From Bradyrhizobium sp. NP1 (GTDB lineage Bacteria > Pseudomonadota > Alphaproteobacteria > Rhizobiales > Xanthobacteraceae): DNA of 64,000 bases. The stretch spans positions 5,434,001 to 5,498,000 of the forward strand of contig NZ_CP127385.1 in NCBI RefSeq assembly GCF_030378205.1, written 5' to 3'. The position numbers were made by a program, and so were the translations under genes. This document shows positions 53,643 to 64,000 of the stretch, in pieces (position 1 is the stretch's first letter; each line of letters begins with the position of its first letter). Below the pieces are notes generated by a model, which had not been told where the DNA came from, did no database searches, and saw nothing but the letters and a program-made list of their open reading frames with translations.

Positions 53643-54566
53643 TCAGCAGCGGTCGCAAGCCTTCGCCACGCGCGCGAACTCGCTCTTCAGCCGGGGCGCG
53701 GCAAAGTCCACGAAGGCCCGGACTCTCGGCACCGAGAGCCGCCCATGCGGAGAAATGAGGTGGACGGGCAGAGGCGAAGGCTCGTCCTTGGCGAGGATGA
53801 TTTCGAGCTCGCCCCGCCGCACCTGTTCTGCGACCTGGTATGAGAGCAGCCGCACCACGCCGCGCCCTTCCACCGCCGAAGCCAGCGCCGCGCGGATGCT
53901 GTTGACCACCAGCCGCGGCGAGAACTGAACCGCGCGCGGGACCGAAGAGCCTGAAGCCGGGGGAAAGGTCCAAGAGTTCGGAATGTGGGCCATCGCGATG
54001 ATCTGGTGCTTGGCAAGATCCGACGGCTCGTTGATGCGCGGGTGCTTCCTCACGTAGCGCGGCGCCGCCACCACCAGTCGCCGGACTTCGCCGATCCGGG
54101 TCGCGACCATCGAGGAATCGGCAAGGTTGCCGATGCGCAGCGCGACGTCGATGCCTTCGTCGATCAGGTTGACCGGCCTGTCGAGCAGGAGCAGACGCGC
54201 GGACACCGTCGGGTAGGTGTCCAGAAACGCCTCCAGGATCGGTCGAAAGAACAGTTCGCCGGAGAAGATCGGGGCCGTCACCGCGATCGTGCCGCGCGGC
54301 GCCGATCGTTCCCCCGCGACGATGGTGTCGGCCTCCTCGAGTTCGGCGAGCACGCGCCGGCAGGCGGCGACATAGCGCTCGCCCTCCTCGCTCAGCCTGA
54401 TCGACCGCGTCGTTCGATGCAGCAGCTCGGTGCCGACACGCGCTTCGAGGAAGGCGACCGCACGGCTCACGGCTGCGGGCGAGCGACCCAGCTTGCGGCC
54501 CGCGGCCGCAAGGCTTCCTTCGTCGACCGCGACGACGAAGACCTTCATTGCATCGAGCCGATCCAT
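53643..54566 (-). CDS. LysR-family transcriptional regulator
   Basis: 307 residues from ATG 54566 (MDRLDAMKVFVVAVDEGSLA), with AAGGA upstream. The N-terminal winged helix-turn-helix includes AAAGRKLGRSPAAVSRAVAF; the effector domain starts near residue 88. It belongs to the CrgA/DmlR-like group by the TRSIRLSEEGERYV segment. It is divergent from the SDR gene at 54817 with a 250-bp shared region, so it very likely controls that gene. Confidence 0.93.
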   Translation of the reverse strand: MDRLDAMKVFVVAVDEGSLAAAGRKLGRSPAAVSRAVAFLEARVGTELLHRTTRSIRLSEEGERYVAACRRVLAELEEADTIVAGERSAPRGTIAVTAPIFSGELFFRPILEAFLDTYPTVSARLLLLDRPVNLIDEGIDVALRIGNLADSSMVATRIGEVRRLVVAAPRYVRKHPRINEPSDLAKHQIIAMAHIPNSWTFPPASGSSVPRAVQFSPRLVVNSIRAALASAVEGRGVVRLLSYQVAEQVRRGELEIILAKDEPSPLPVHLISPHGRLSVPRVRAFVDFAAPRLKSEFARVAKACDRC

Positions 54567-54816
54567 GATCCTTCCGCGAGCGGAATCCCTCAAGTTAAAA
54601 GGCTAGCCGCCCGATCGTGCCGCGGCAACCAGCGCGCAGGCTGTTCCGGCTGCCTCAGGCGCCATTCCCGTATTCGGTCGCGCCACGGAAGAGTGTCTGC
54701 CGGACAGCACGTATTCGCGCCCGCATCAAAGGCGCGTAGCTCTCATTCGATCCGATCGGTGATCCCGGCGCCCCCGCGGCCCTCACCCGATCAGGCGGAA
54801 AACAAAGGAGCTCATC
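54567..54816. promoter_or_regulatory. Divergent LysR/SDR promoter region
   Basis: A 250-bp region between two divergent genes, where a LysR regulator would bind. I could not pick out a convincing T-N11-A operator by eye. The SDR ribosome binding site AAAGGAG is at its right end. Confidence 0.5.
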
Positions 54817-55527
54817 ATGGGTATCGAACAGAAAGTTGCCGTCATCACCGGCGCGTCGCAGGGTATCGGCGCAGCCCTCGTCAAGGCGTATCGCGATCGC
54901 AACTACCGCGTGGTTGCGACCGCACGCACGATCAAGCCGTCGCGTGACGAGGACGTCCTCGCGGTGCCCGGCGACATCGCCGACTGGAAGACCGCCGAGC
55001 GGGCGATCTCCGAGGGCGTGGCCCGGTTCGGCCGAATCGACACGCTCGTCAACAACGCCGGGATCTTCATTGCCAAGCCGTTCACCCAGTACACCGAAGC
55101 CGACTACAAGGCGGTGCTGGGCGTCAACCTCGCCGGCTTCTTCCGCATCACGCAACTGGCGATCGCCGAAATGGAGAAGCAGGGCAGCGGCCACGTCGTG
55201 CAGGTCTCCACAAGTCTCGTCGACCACGCCAATTCCAACGTCCCTTCCGTGCTCGCCTCACTGACCAAGGGCGGGCTCAACGCGGCGACCAAGTCGCTCG
55301 CGATCGAGTATGCCAAGCGCGGCATCCGCGTGAACGCGGTGGCGCTCGGCATCATCAAGTCACCGATGCATCCCGTGGAGACGCATGCCCAGCTCGGTAC
55401 GCTGCATCCGGTCGGCCATATGGGCGAGATGTCCGACATCGTCGACGCCATCCTCTATCTCGAGCATGCCGGCTTCGTGACCGGCGAGATCCTGCACGTC
55501 GACGGCGGCCAGAGCGCCGGCCACTGA
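54817..55527 (+). CDS. SDR-family protein lacking the catalytic tyrosine
   Basis: 236 residues. Classical SDR features are present: TGASQGIG cofactor loop at 11-18, NNAG at 79-82, Ser in QVSTSL at about 131-133, and Lys151. The residue 4 before that lysine, where Tyr is nearly invariant, is Ala147 (SVLASLTKGG). Either the enzyme uses another base or it is not a normal oxidoreductase. I recall close relatives sharing ALASLTKGG, so this is a subfamily trait rather than a chance mutation. It is divergent from, and probably regulated by, the LysR gene. Confidence 0.88.
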   Translation: MGIEQKVAVITGASQGIGAALVKAYRDRNYRVVATARTIKPSRDEDVLAVPGDIADWKTAERAISEGVARFGRIDTLVNNAGIFIAKPFTQYTEADYKAVLGVNLAGFFRITQLAIAEMEKQGSGHVVQVSTSLVDHANSNVPSVLASLTKGGLNAATKSLAIEYAKRGIRVNAVALGIIKSPMHPVETHAQLGTLHPVGHMGEMSDIVDAILYLEHAGFVTGEILHVDGGQSAGH

Positions 55528-55600
55528 ACTGGCGCTGGCCATTGATCTCGGCATCGCGCTGATCCCGGCGCGCAGGCTTTCGGCATGATGGGATCGGCGC

Positions 55601-56041
55601 TCACCCTTTGGTGCCGTCCGACCCTCGCTGGATATCAAGCGTGGCCTCATCCCCGACGCCGGCATAGTAGACCGCGATCGCAGAAGCGAAGACCGGATTG
55701 TCGGAGACGGCGCCGAACAGGGTCATCGACGACCTGAATTTGAGGTCGTCGGGCGAGCCGAGGATCTCGTGGATCGACCGGCTCTTCACCGCGAGCACGA
55801 GCCGCGTGCATTCGACCAGGCGCGGCCCGAGGATATCATGGGCGAGATAGGCTTCTGCCTCCGCGCGCGAGGCAATCGCAAAGCGCTGCGCCATGGCCGA
55901 AAATCCGAGCCCCGCAATCTGCGGAAAGATGAACCACATCCAGTGGCTCTGTTTGCGCCCGGCGGAAAGCTCCGCGACGACGCGCGCATAGACCGGGGCC
56001 TGGGCCGTGACGAAACGCTGGAGGTCAAAGGGATCGCCCAT
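55601..56041 (-). CDS. DUF1810 family protein
   Basis: 146 residues, normal length for DUF1810. Recognised from FDLQRFVTAQAPVYARVVAE, the core SHWMWFIFPQIAGLGFSAMA, and later LKFRSSMTLFG. Members were once labelled calpastatin; the biochemical role is unknown. It lies 40 bp downstream of the flavin monooxygenase on the same strand and may be co-transcribed. Confidence 0.88.
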   Translation of the reverse strand: MGDPFDLQRFVTAQAPVYARVVAELSAGRKQSHWMWFIFPQIAGLGFSAMAQRFAIASRAEAEAYLAHDILGPRLVECTRLVLAVKSRSIHEILGSPDDLKFRSSMTLFGAVSDNPVFASAIAVYYAGVGDEATLDIQRGSDGTKG

Positions 56042-56081
56042 CGCGCCCTCCCCGGTCGCGCCGGTGAACGCCTGGAGCAGC

Positions 56082-57554
56082 TTACGAATACTGCATCACG
56101 CCGTCGTCGATCTTGCCGAAGCGCAGCGAGACGATGTCGAGCGCATAGTTCTGGTAGAGCCGCCACGGCCGCTTCGAGCCCTGCTTGGGCATTTTCGCGA
56201 CCGCGCGCTGCACATAGCCCGAGGTGAAGCTGAGGGACGGCAGCGCCTCGATGGTCGGGTCGCTGTTGCGCGGCATGCACTGCCTGTAGCCGTGCCGGTC
56301 CATGTAGTTGATGAGGCGGCAGACATATTCGCAGGTGAGGTCGCATTTCAGCGTCCAGGACGCATTGGTGTAGCCGAAGGCCGAAGCAAGGTTCGGCACG
56401 TCGGCATACATCATGCCCTTGTAGGTCAGCGCCTTCGAGAAATCGACCACACGGCCGTCGACCGCAATCTCCAGCCCGCCCACCACCTGAAGCACGAGGC
56501 CGGTCGCGGTGACGATGATGTCCGCGGCAAGCTCGCTTCCATCCTTGAGACGGATGCCGTTCCTGGTGAAGGTATCGATCTCGCAGGTCGCGACGGAGGC
56601 GCGCTTCTCGCGGATCGACCTGAACAGGTCGCCGTCCGGCACCAGGCACAGCCGCTGGTCCCATGGATTGTAGCGCGGGGTGAAATGGGTGGCGACGTCG
56701 TAGTCGGGACCAAGCGCCATCTGCACGCCCTTGAGGATCAATTCCTTCACGCGCGCGGGCCGGCGCCGGCTGAGCTGGAAGAAGAACATCCCCCACATCA
56801 CGTTGCGCCAGCGGATCAGATGATAGGCGAGCCGCGCCGGCAAATTGCGCCGGAGCTTGTTGGCGAGCGGATCCTCGGCCGGGCGCGACACTACATAGGT
56901 CGGCGAGCGCTGCAGCATGGTGACATGGGCCGCGGTTCGCGCGAGCTCCGGCACCAGCGTCACGGCGGTCGCCCCGGAGCCGATGACGACGATGCGCTTT
57001 CCGGCGTAGTCGAGATCCTCGGGCCATTTTTGCGGATGGATGATCTGACCGGCAAAATCAGCGGCGCCCGCAAATTCCGGCGTATAGCCCGCCTCGTAGC
57101 GGTAGTAGCCGGAGCACATGAACAGGAAATTGCAGGTGAAGCGGATGGTCTCCACCGCGCCCTCGCCCAAGCTGCGCTCGGCCTCCACCGTCCAGCGCCC
57201 ATCCCTGGTCGACCATGAGGCGCGCTTCACGCGATGGCGGAAGCGGATTTTGCGGTCGATGCCGTTCTCGGCCGCGGTCTCGCGCACATAGTTCAGGATA
57301 CGCGGGCCGTCCGCGATCGCCTTCGGCTCGGTCCACGGCTTGAAGGAATAGCCGAGCGTGAACATGTCGCTGTCGGAGCGGATGCCGGGATAGCGGAACA
57401 AGTCCCAGGTGCCGCCGAGCGTGTCGCGGCCCTCCAGGATGACGAAACTCTTGGACGGGCATTTCGTCTGCAAGTGATAGCCGGCGCCGATGCCGGACAG
57501 GCCGGCGCCGACGATCAGGACGTCGAAATGTTCCGCTTGGGCATTCGCTTTCAT
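56082..57554 (-). CDS. Flavin-containing monooxygenase, Baeyer-Villiger type
   Basis: 490 residues. FAD site VLIVGAGLSGIGAGYHL at about 12-28; the Baeyer-Villiger fingerprint FAGQIIHPQKWPED; NADPH site VIGSGATAVTLVPEL. The layout matches EthA-like monooxygenases, which oxygenate ketones or thioethers. Substrate unknown. First gene of a possible pair with DUF1810. Confidence 0.9.
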   Translation of the reverse strand: MKANAQAEHFDVLIVGAGLSGIGAGYHLQTKCPSKSFVILEGRDTLGGTWDLFRYPGIRSDSDMFTLGYSFKPWTEPKAIADGPRILNYVRETAAENGIDRKIRFRHRVKRASWSTRDGRWTVEAERSLGEGAVETIRFTCNFLFMCSGYYRYEAGYTPEFAGAADFAGQIIHPQKWPEDLDYAGKRIVVIGSGATAVTLVPELARTAAHVTMLQRSPTYVVSRPAEDPLANKLRRNLPARLAYHLIRWRNVMWGMFFFQLSRRRPARVKELILKGVQMALGPDYDVATHFTPRYNPWDQRLCLVPDGDLFRSIREKRASVATCEIDTFTRNGIRLKDGSELAADIIVTATGLVLQVVGGLEIAVDGRVVDFSKALTYKGMMYADVPNLASAFGYTNASWTLKCDLTCEYVCRLINYMDRHGYRQCMPRNSDPTIEALPSLSFTSGYVQRAVAKMPKQGSKRPWRLYQNYALDIVSLRFGKIDDGVMQYS

Positions 57555-57630
57555 GGATTCACCCGAGCTCCCGTCGTCATGGCCGGGCTGTCCCCGCCAT
57601 CCACGCCTTGCCGTCCAAGTCTAGATACGC

Positions 57631-57664
57631 GAATGCCCGGCAACAAGGTCGTTGCCGGGCATTC
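57631..57664. terminator. Strong hairpin downstream of ahcY
   Basis: GAATGCCCGGCAAC pairs perfectly over 14 bp with GTTGCCGGGCATTC, loop AAGGTC. It lies about 63 bp beyond the ahcY stop on the minus strand and upstream of the monooxygenase start. It has no T-tract, so it may be a rho-dependent end, an RNA stabiliser or a repeat. Confidence 0.5.
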
Positions 57665-57726
57665 GAAACACAAAGCCTGCTTCAGTGGAGGCGCCGCTTG
57701 CGCGGTTTTCCCGCCCCGCGGAAAGC

Positions 57727-59157
57727 TCAGTACCGGTAATGGTCCGACTTGTAGGGACCTTCCTGCTTGACGCCGATATAGTCGGCCTGGTCCTTGCGCA
57801 GCTCGGTCAGCTTGACGCCGATCTTGGCGAGATGCAGCCGCGCCACCTTCTCGTCGAGCGTCTTCGGCAGCACGTAGACCTTCTTCTCGTACTTGCCGCC
57901 CTTGTTGTTGGCGAACAGCTCGATCTGCGCCAGCGTCTGGTTGGTGAAGGACGCCGACATCACGAAGGACGGGTGGCCCATGGCATTGCCGAGGTTCACC
58001 AGCCGCCCTTCCGAAAGCAGGATGATGCGGTGCTTGTCGGGGAATTCGATCTCGTCGACCTGCGGCTTGATGTTGGTCCATTTCAGATTGCGCAGGGACG
58101 CAATCTGGATCTCATTGTCGAAGTGGCCGATGTTGCAGACGATGGCGCGGTCCTTCATCGCACGCATGTGCTCGATGGTGATGATGTCCTTGTTGCCGGT
58201 GGCGGTCACGAAGATGTCGGCGCGCGGCGCCGCGTCTTCCATGGTCACGACCTCATAGCCCTCCATCGCCGCCTGCAGCGCGCAGATCGGATCGACTTCG
58301 GAGACCATGACGCGGCAGCCGGCCTGGCGCAGCGAGGCCGCCGAGCCCTTGCCGACGTCGCCGAAGCCCGCGACCATCGCGACCTTGCCCGACAGCATGA
58401 CGTCGGTGCCGCGGCGAATGCCGTCGACCAGCGATTCACGGCAGCCATAGAGGTTGTCGAATTTCGACTTGGTGACGCTGTCGTTGACGTTGATCGCCGG
58501 GAACAAGAGCGTGCCCTTGTTGGCCATTTCGTAAAGCCGATGCACGCCGGTCGTGGTCTCTTCCGAGACGCCCTTGATGTTCTTCGCGATCTCGCCGAAC
58601 CAGCCCTTCGGCTTCTCCTTGAGCAGCCGCTTGATCAGCGCGAAGAAGATCTCCTCCTCTTCCGAACCCGGCTTGTCGAGGAAGGCGGTGTCGCCCTGCT
58701 CGGCGCGATAGCCGGCATGCACCAGCATGGTGGCGTCGCCGCCGTCATCGAGGATCATGTTCGGCGTGCCGCCGCCATGCCAGTCGAACAGCTTTGCGGT
58801 GTAGTCCCAGTATTCGGTCAACGTCTCGCCCTTGACCGCGAACACCGGGATGCCGGCGGCGGCGATCGCAGCCGCCGCGTGATCCTGGGTCGAATAGATG
58901 TTGCAGGAGACCCAGCGGATGTCGGCGCCGAGCGCGGCCAGCGTCTCGATCAGCACCGCGGTCTGGATCGTCATGTGCAAGGAGCCAGCGATGCGCGCGC
59001 CCTTCAAGGGCTGCTTGGGCCCGAACTCCTCGCGCGTCGCCATCAGGCCGGGCATCTCGGTTTCGGCCAGCGAGATTTCCTTGCGGCCGAATTCGGCCAG
59101 CGCGATGTCCTTGACGATGTAGTCGGTGAAGGCGGGTTTCTTGGCGGCGGCGGTCAT
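57727..59157 (-). CDS. ahcY: S-adenosylhomocysteine hydrolase
   Basis: 476 residues, as expected for the long (proteobacterial) form with an insertion. It splits S-adenosylhomocysteine into adenosine and homocysteine and so clears the product of methyltransferases. Motifs: [28 protein letters not shown] (NAD site), [15 protein letters not shown] and the C-terminal tail [10 protein letters not shown] that reaches the partner subunit. It follows metK on the same strand with a 75-bp gap containing a hairpin. Confidence 0.97.
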   Translation of the reverse strand: MTAAAKKPAFTDYIVKDIALAEFGRKEISLAETEMPGLMATREEFGPKQPLKGARIAGSLHMTIQTAVLIETLAALGADIRWVSCNIYSTQDHAAAAIAAAGIPVFAVKGETLTEYWDYTAKLFDWHGGGTPNMILDDGGDATMLVHAGYRAEQGDTAFLDKPGSEEEEIFFALIKRLLKEKPKGWFGEIAKNIKGVSEETTTGVHRLYEMANKGTLLFPAINVNDSVTKSKFDNLYGCRESLVDGIRRGTDVMLSGKVAMVAGFGDVGKGSAASLRQAGCRVMVSEVDPICALQAAMEGYEVVTMEDAAPRADIFVTATGNKDIITIEHMRAMKDRAIVCNIGHFDNEIQIASLRNLKWTNIKPQVDEIEFPDKHRIILLSEGRLVNLGNAMGHPSFVMSASFTNQTLAQIELFANNKGGKYEKKVYVLPKTLDEKVARLHLAKIGVKLTELRKDQADYIGVKQEGPYKSDHYRY

Positions 59158-59179
59158 GTGGTTGATCCCTCAAATGCAT

Positions 59180-59209
59180 ATTCCGAAAAGCAGCGACGCT
59201 TTCCGGAAT
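59180..59209. promoter_or_regulatory. Hairpin in the metK-ahcY intergenic region
   Basis: ATTCCGAAAAGC and GCTTTCCGGAAT can pair over 12 bp with one weak pair. It lies 23 bases upstream of the ahcY start codon on the minus strand. It could end metK transcription, process the message or attenuate ahcY. It does not match a SAM or SAH riboswitch consensus that I know. Confidence 0.35.
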
Positions 59210-59232
59210 ACACGCGACGATGATGAAAGAAT

Positions 59233-60429
59233 TCAGACAGTGCGCTTGAGCGGCTCGACGAGATCGGTTTTCTCCCAGGAGAATCCACCCTCATTGTCCG
59301 GCGTGCGGCCGAAATGGCCGTAGGCCGAGGTGCGCGCATAGATCGGCCGGTTGAGATCGAGGTGGCGGCGGATGCCGCGCGGGGTCAGGTCCATGACCTC
59401 GGCGGCCGCCTTCTCGAGCTTGTCTTCCGCGACCTTTCCGGTGCCGTGGGTGTCGATATAGATCGACAGCGGACGCGCCACGCCGATCGCATAGGCAAGC
59501 TGCAGCGTGCAGCGGTCGGCGAGCCCTGCGGCTACGATGTTCTTGGCGAGGTAGCGCGCAGCGTAGGCCGCGGAGCGATCGACCTTGGTCGGATCCTTGC
59601 CGGAGAACGCACCGCCGCCGTGAGGAGCCGCGCCGCCATAGGTGTCGACGATGATCTTGCGCCCGGTGAGGCCGGTGTCGCCATCGGGGCCGCCGATGAA
59701 GAATTTTCCGGTCGGGTTGATGTGCCAGATGGTCTTGCCGTTGATCCAGTCCTTCGGCAGCGCCTCGCGCACATAGGGTTCGACGCGCTCGCGGACCTGG
59801 GCCGAGGTCATCTCCGGATCGAGGTGCTGGTGCGAAACCACGATCTCGCGCACGCCGACCGGCTTGCCGTTCTCGTATTGCACCGTGACCTGGCTCTTGG
59901 AATCGGGCCCCAGCACCTTCTCGCGGCCGGAATGGCGGGCTTCCGAGATCAGCCGCAGGATCTTGTGGGCGTAGAAGATCGGCGCCGGCATCAGGTCCGG
60001 CGTCTCGTTGCAGGCGTAGCCGAACATGATGCCCTGGTCGCCCGCGCCTTCTTCCTTGGCGGCGCCAGGCTGATTGGCGTCGACGCCCTGCGCGATGTCG
60101 GCCGACTGCGGATGCAGCAGAATCTCGATGTCGCACTTCTGCCAGTGGAAGCCGTCCTGCTCGTAGCCGATGTCCTTGATCGCGCCGCGCACCACGCTTT
60201 CGATCTGGTCGTTGGTGACGGAAGCCGGACCGCGGGTCTCGCCCGCGATCACCACCTTGTTGGTGGTGGCAAGCGTCTCGCAGGCGGCGCGGATCGCCCA
60301 GGGATCGATGCCGGCCTTCGGCCCTTCGCGGTAGAACAGGTCGACGATCTCGTCCGAGATCCGGTCGCAAACCTTGTCCGGATGCCCCTCGGACACCGAT
60401 TCGCTTGTGAACAGATAAGACGCGCGCAT
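59233..60429 (-). CDS. metK: S-adenosylmethionine synthetase
   Basis: 398 residues from the ATG at 60429 ([20 protein letters not shown]). It makes SAM from methionine and ATP. Signatures: [30 protein letters not shown], and the P-loop-like [20 protein letters not shown]. Active as a tetramer with Mg and K ions. It lies between the HTH-methyltransferase gene upstream (58 bp) and ahcY downstream, all on the minus strand. Confidence 0.97.
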   Translation of the reverse strand: MRASYLFTSESVSEGHPDKVCDRISDEIVDLFYREGPKAGIDPWAIRAACETLATTNKVVIAGETRGPASVTNDQIESVVRGAIKDIGYEQDGFHWQKCDIEILLHPQSADIAQGVDANQPGAAKEEGAGDQGIMFGYACNETPDLMPAPIFYAHKILRLISEARHSGREKVLGPDSKSQVTVQYENGKPVGVREIVVSHQHLDPEMTSAQVRERVEPYVREALPKDWINGKTIWHINPTGKFFIGGPDGDTGLTGRKIIVDTYGGAAPHGGGAFSGKDPTKVDRSAAYAARYLAKNIVAAGLADRCTLQLAYAIGVARPLSIYIDTHGTGKVAEDKLEKAAAEVMDLTPRGIRRHLDLNRPIYARTSAYGHFGRTPDNEGGFSWEKTDLVEPLKRTV

Positions 60430-60487
60430 CAAGAACCCCTTTTTCCGCCCTGTGTCGGCGGTCGTTTTCGAACCATGTCCTGAAATG

Positions 60488-61918
60488 TCAATCGCGCCGG
60501 CGCGAGATGACGTAGGATTCGTCGTAGAACCAGAGCCCGTTATGTCTTCGCAGCACGTCTCTGGCGGCGTCGAGGGTACGGCCGTTTTGAGTCATATCCG
60601 TCAACCGGTCATCCTCGATCTGGGCGACATACACCGCCGCGTTCCATGCTGCAAAGGCCGTCGAGGTTCCGATCGAGCCGGTGACCTCGTTGGGCAGGGC
60701 CTCCATATCATAGCGGAAGATCGAACGGTTATCGGCATAAGCGTTAAAATTAAGGTCGCGCCCGGCCGCGCCCACCTCGTATTTCACCGCGCGCAATAGC
60801 TCATGACGGCTCACGGAGAAAGGATTTTCTCCCGGCCAGATCGCCTGGATGATCTCCATGCCGGGATCGTGGCCATAGGAGTGGATTCCGATCAGCCGGC
60901 CCCCCGCCCGCAAGCCCCGGGCCAACGGCGCAATGATCCGTTTGGCGCGGAAATTCACACTTGATTTAGCGCGATAGGGCTGCGAGGCGATCACAAGGTC
61001 GAAATTGGCCTCGGTTCGGCCAGCCCTGGGGATAATCGAATCAAGCAGGAACCGCTGGTCGTCCCGGTACAGCACCAGCGCTACCGGCCGCTCGTAGAGC
61101 GGCATGCCGGTGCGCGGGCTGACCGCGGCCCGCCAGTTCTGCTCCAGAAAGGGCCGCAAATCCGCGATCTGGGCCTCGAAATCGCCGGAGGAGGCCCCGC
61201 GCAGCGCAACCTCATGCCAGATCATGCCGGCGGCTGCCGCGGGCGACGCCGGCGTCAGCCAGGGCGCCTCCGAATAGTACATGTTGGTGAAGACGAAGAC
61301 GGTTGCCGGATGCTCGAAAAGCCGGTCCGGCACCTTCTCCAGCGTCAGCCGCACGTCCTCCAGGCTCAGTTCCTTGCCGGCGATGTAGAACGGCATATGA
61401 GGGAAACGGGCATGCATCGCGCGCAGCACCCGCGCCAGCACCGTGCCGTCCCCCATGCCGGCGTCGAATAGCCGCAACGAAGGCGGCCGCGGATGAATGG
61501 CCGAAAGCTCGAGCGCCACCCGGTCCGCGATCACCCGCTTCTCGCTGCAGGTATGCACGAACAACAGGTATTTCTGCCGGTTCTCGAAGAAGCGGAAATT
61601 GCCGCGGGGGTCGCGCTTCTCGGGCGGCACCACGAGCCCGCGCGGCGGTGCCACCCCGCCCGGGGTCGAGGCCGCGATATAGGCCTTGATGCGGTCGAGC
61701 GTGTCGAGCGTGATGCGCTTGCCCTCGCGCAGCCGGTGCACGAGCTTGCCGTCGTTGACGGCGCGCCGCCCGAAGGTCGATTCCGCCATGTCGGCGCGGC
61801 GGCAGAACTCGGAAATCTCGCTCAGGATTTCATCGTTTTTCATGGCGGTGCGGACGAGCGTCTGGGCTTGGGACGGCAGTGTGGGCAGCGGTATGTTGCC
61901 CATCCCTCCTAGCATCAT
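60488..61918 (-). CDS. HTH domain fused to a class I SAM-dependent methyltransferase-like domain
   Basis: About 476 residues; the start is uncertain (ATGs at 61918, 61903 and 61843; the last begins [18 protein letters not shown]). Residues about 29-82 resemble a short helix-turn-helix ([20 protein letters not shown]). Residues about 120-475 form a Rossmann methyltransferase: motif [16 protein letters not shown] at about 151-165, motif II acid in IAGKELS, motif [13 protein letters not shown], motif [16 protein letters not shown]. It is the first gene of a run with metK and ahcY. It may be a SAM-sensing repressor of SAM synthesis, or a methyltransferase that merely shares the operon. I know no described function. 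Confidence 0.7.
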   Translation of the reverse strand: MMLGGMGNIPLPTLPSQAQTLVRTAMKNDEILSEISEFCRRADMAESTFGRRAVNDGKLVHRLREGKRITLDTLDRIKAYIAASTPGGVAPPRGLVVPPEKRDPRGNFRFFENRQKYLLFVHTCSEKRVIADRVALELSAIHPRPPSLRLFDAGMGDGTVLARVLRAMHARFPHMPFYIAGKELSLEDVRLTLEKVPDRLFEHPATVFVFTNMYYSEAPWLTPASPAAAAGMIWHEVALRGASSGDFEAQIADLRPFLEQNWRAAVSPRTGMPLYERPVALVLYRDDQRFLLDSIIPRAGRTEANFDLVIASQPYRAKSSVNFRAKRIIAPLARGLRAGGRLIGIHSYGHDPGMEIIQAIWPGENPFSVSRHELLRAVKYEVGAAGRDLNFNAYADNRSIFRYDMEALPNEVTGSIGTSTAFAAWNAAVYVAQIEDDRLTDMTQNGRTLDAARDVLRRHNGLWFYDESYVISRRRD

Positions 61919-62076
61919 CTGCCCACCGGGCAAATGCGCGCCTTAGTCCGGTGCGGTCGCGGAAGACCCGGCAACCCCTCGCCCGCTCGGCGACCTCGAT
62001 CTGCGCCGTGACGCGACGGCGCCCGTCGATCGATCGCTGCCCCTGGGGGGTCAGGACCACAATTTCGAAAGCCCGG
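61919..62076. promoter_or_regulatory. Upstream region of the HTH-methyltransferase/metK run
   Basis: 158 bp between the UDP-xylose synthase stop and the HTH-methyltransferase start, so the promoter for the SAM-cycle run should be here or inside the first gene. Contains no gene and no riboswitch fold that I can recognise. Confidence 0.35.
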
Positions 62077-63063
<987 letters not shown>

Positions 63064-63085
63064 CCTGCTGTCCTGCCGCAAGAGA

Positions 63086-63871
63086 TCAATTGCCCGGATT
63101 AACGCGGAACCGGACGAGATACCAGAGCGCCTTCACGCCGTCCTTCCAGTTGATCTTCTTGCCCTCGTGATAGGTCCGGCCGTAGTAGTGGATGCCGGTC
63201 TCGTAGATCCGCCATCGCTGTGCCAGCGCGATCTGGGTCGAGATCTGCACTTCGATGCCAAAATCATTGGCGGTGATGTTCAGCGTTTTGAGCACCTCGC
63301 GGGTGAACATCTTGTAGCAGGTCTCGATGTCGGTCAGCGTCTGGTTGCACAGGACGTTGAAGACGACGGAAATCAGCCTATTGGCCATGTAGTGGTGATA
63401 GTAGAGCGAGCGGTGCGGCTTGCCGTAGAAGCGCGAACCGTAGACGACATCCGCCACTTTCCGCTTCGCGATCAGGCCGTACATGACGTCCCAATCTGCG
63501 GGATCGTATTCGAGATCGGCGTCCTGGATGACCAGCACCGCGCCCGTCGATGCCTTGAATGCCGTCTGGATCGCGCCGCCCTTGCCCTTGTTGCGGGTAT
63601 GAAAAATCACGCGAACGGTGCACTCGTCCGAAACGACGTCGCCGGATGCGGCTGCGTTGCCGACATCCTCCTCCGCCATCGCGCTGAACTTTTCCGACAG
63701 CCACGCCCGCGTGCCGTCTTTCGAGCCGTCATCGACGATGACGATTTCCTTCCGAACGCCCGGAAGAGCAACCTTCACGATATCGAGGATGGCGGCGATG
63801 CTCTCGATCTCATTGTAGACCGGCATCAGGATCGAGATGTCGGGCACAGCCTTGCTTGGGTTGTCGGTCAT
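63086..63871 (-). CDS. GT2 glycosyltransferase, DPM1-like polyprenyl-phosphate sugar synthase
   Basis: 261 residues, GT-A fold without C-terminal membrane helices. Motifs [47 protein letters not shown] and the DxD-region [31 protein letters not shown] lies in the C-terminal acceptor part. It probably loads a hexose, pentose or uronic acid on undecaprenyl phosphate for transfer in the periplasm. Coupled with UDP-xylose synthase, xylose is one candidate sugar; mannose or galacturonate are others. Confidence 0.85.
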   Translation of the reverse strand: MTDNPSKAVPDISILMPVYNEIESIAAILDIVKVALPGVRKEIVIVDDGSKDGTRAWLSEKFSAMAEEDVGNAAASGDVVSDECTVRVIFHTRNKGKGGAIQTAFKASTGAVLVIQDADLEYDPADWDVMYGLIAKRKVADVVYGSRFYGKPHRSLYYHHYMANRLISVVFNVLCNQTLTDIETCYKMFTREVLKTLNITANDFGIEVQISTQIALAQRWRIYETGIHYYGRTYHEGKKINWKDGVKALWYLVRFRVNPGN

Positions 63872-64000
63872 GGAAGAGTTTGCGGCGGGCTTGGGGGAAT
63901 GGGTAAGGCGGGCGATGAATCAGTGATAGCGCAACCGCCGCCGTGATCCAATCACCACAGCGCGGCTCGCAGCATGATTCACGTCAAGCTGCAGGCGGTT
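63872..64000. other. Upstream region of the GT2 gene, window edge
   Basis: No gene seen in the last 129 bases. The promoter of the GT2/UDP-xylose synthase pair should lie here. Confidence 0.3.

Noticed and set aside
60430..60487. SAM riboswitch upstream of metK
   Set aside because: The 58-base gap is too short for most SAM riboswitches and shows no SAM-II or SAM/SAH consensus that I recognise.

Overview
The window is high-GC alphaproteobacterial chromosome, most likely from the Bradyrhizobium/Rhodopseudomonas/Nitrobacter group. This rests on recognisable gene families (a short second FtsZ, alphaproteobacterial LPS enzymes, LpsL, LpxO, GnnA/GnnB-type lipid A genes) and on dispersed noncoding repeats of a kind I associate with that group. 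I see no tRNA, rRNA, CRISPR array or prophage.

Layout. 0-5.7 kb: the end of a Tat-exported protein, a small helix-turn-helix/coiled-coil protein, an ftsZ paralogue, a chemoreceptor, a small hypothetical protein and bacterioferritin. 5.7-8.5 kb: gene-poor, with a Tat-exported cupin, a long dispersed repeat that can fold strongly, and a REP-associated tyrosine transposase bounded by perfect 32-bp inverted REPs and 53-bp direct repeats. 8.5-11.3 kb: an mlaEFD-type lipid transport operon. 11.4-25.8 kb: metabolic and envelope genes (DgcA-like racemase, MFS permease, threonine dehydratase, a PlcP-like phosphoesterase with a glycosyltransferase, ThiD, DnaJ-TPR, cytochromes, a molybdenum hydroxylase). 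25.9-51.6 kb: a large surface-polysaccharide/LPS region (MurJ, GnnAB-type lipid A sugar genes, ManC, LpsL, a WbpL/WbpM/WbpV-like O-antigen initiation set, O-antigen ligase, heptose genes, LpcC-like transferase, GalE, an MsbA-like ABC exporter, LpxO). 51.8-57.6 kb: small and catabolic genes, including an internally deleted dipeptidase, FAH hydrolase, a LysR/SDR pair and a flavin monooxygenase. 57.7-61.9 kb: the SAM cycle (ahcY, metK) preceded on the same strand by an unusual HTH-plus-methyltransferase protein. 62-64 kb: UDP-xylose synthase and a DPM1-like glycosyltransferase.

How it works together. Most genes between 26 and 51 kb feed one product, the outer-membrane glycolipid. GnnA/GnnB would make the diamino sugar of lipid A; HldE, GmhB and HldD make ADP-heptose for WaaF; ManC supplies GDP-mannose for the core; LpsL and, farther away, the UDP-glucuronate decarboxylase supply uronic acid and pentose donors; the WbpM/WbpV/WbpL-like set makes and loads the first O-antigen sugar; the ligase joins chain to core; LpxO hydroxylates lipid A.

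The most unusual noncoding structure is a family of paired palindromes ending in CTAG, found complete near 2.6, 30.1 and 50.6 kb and as single units near 18.1 and 19.4 kb. Their arms co-vary, their bulges always face inward, and they supply the stop codons of at least three genes.
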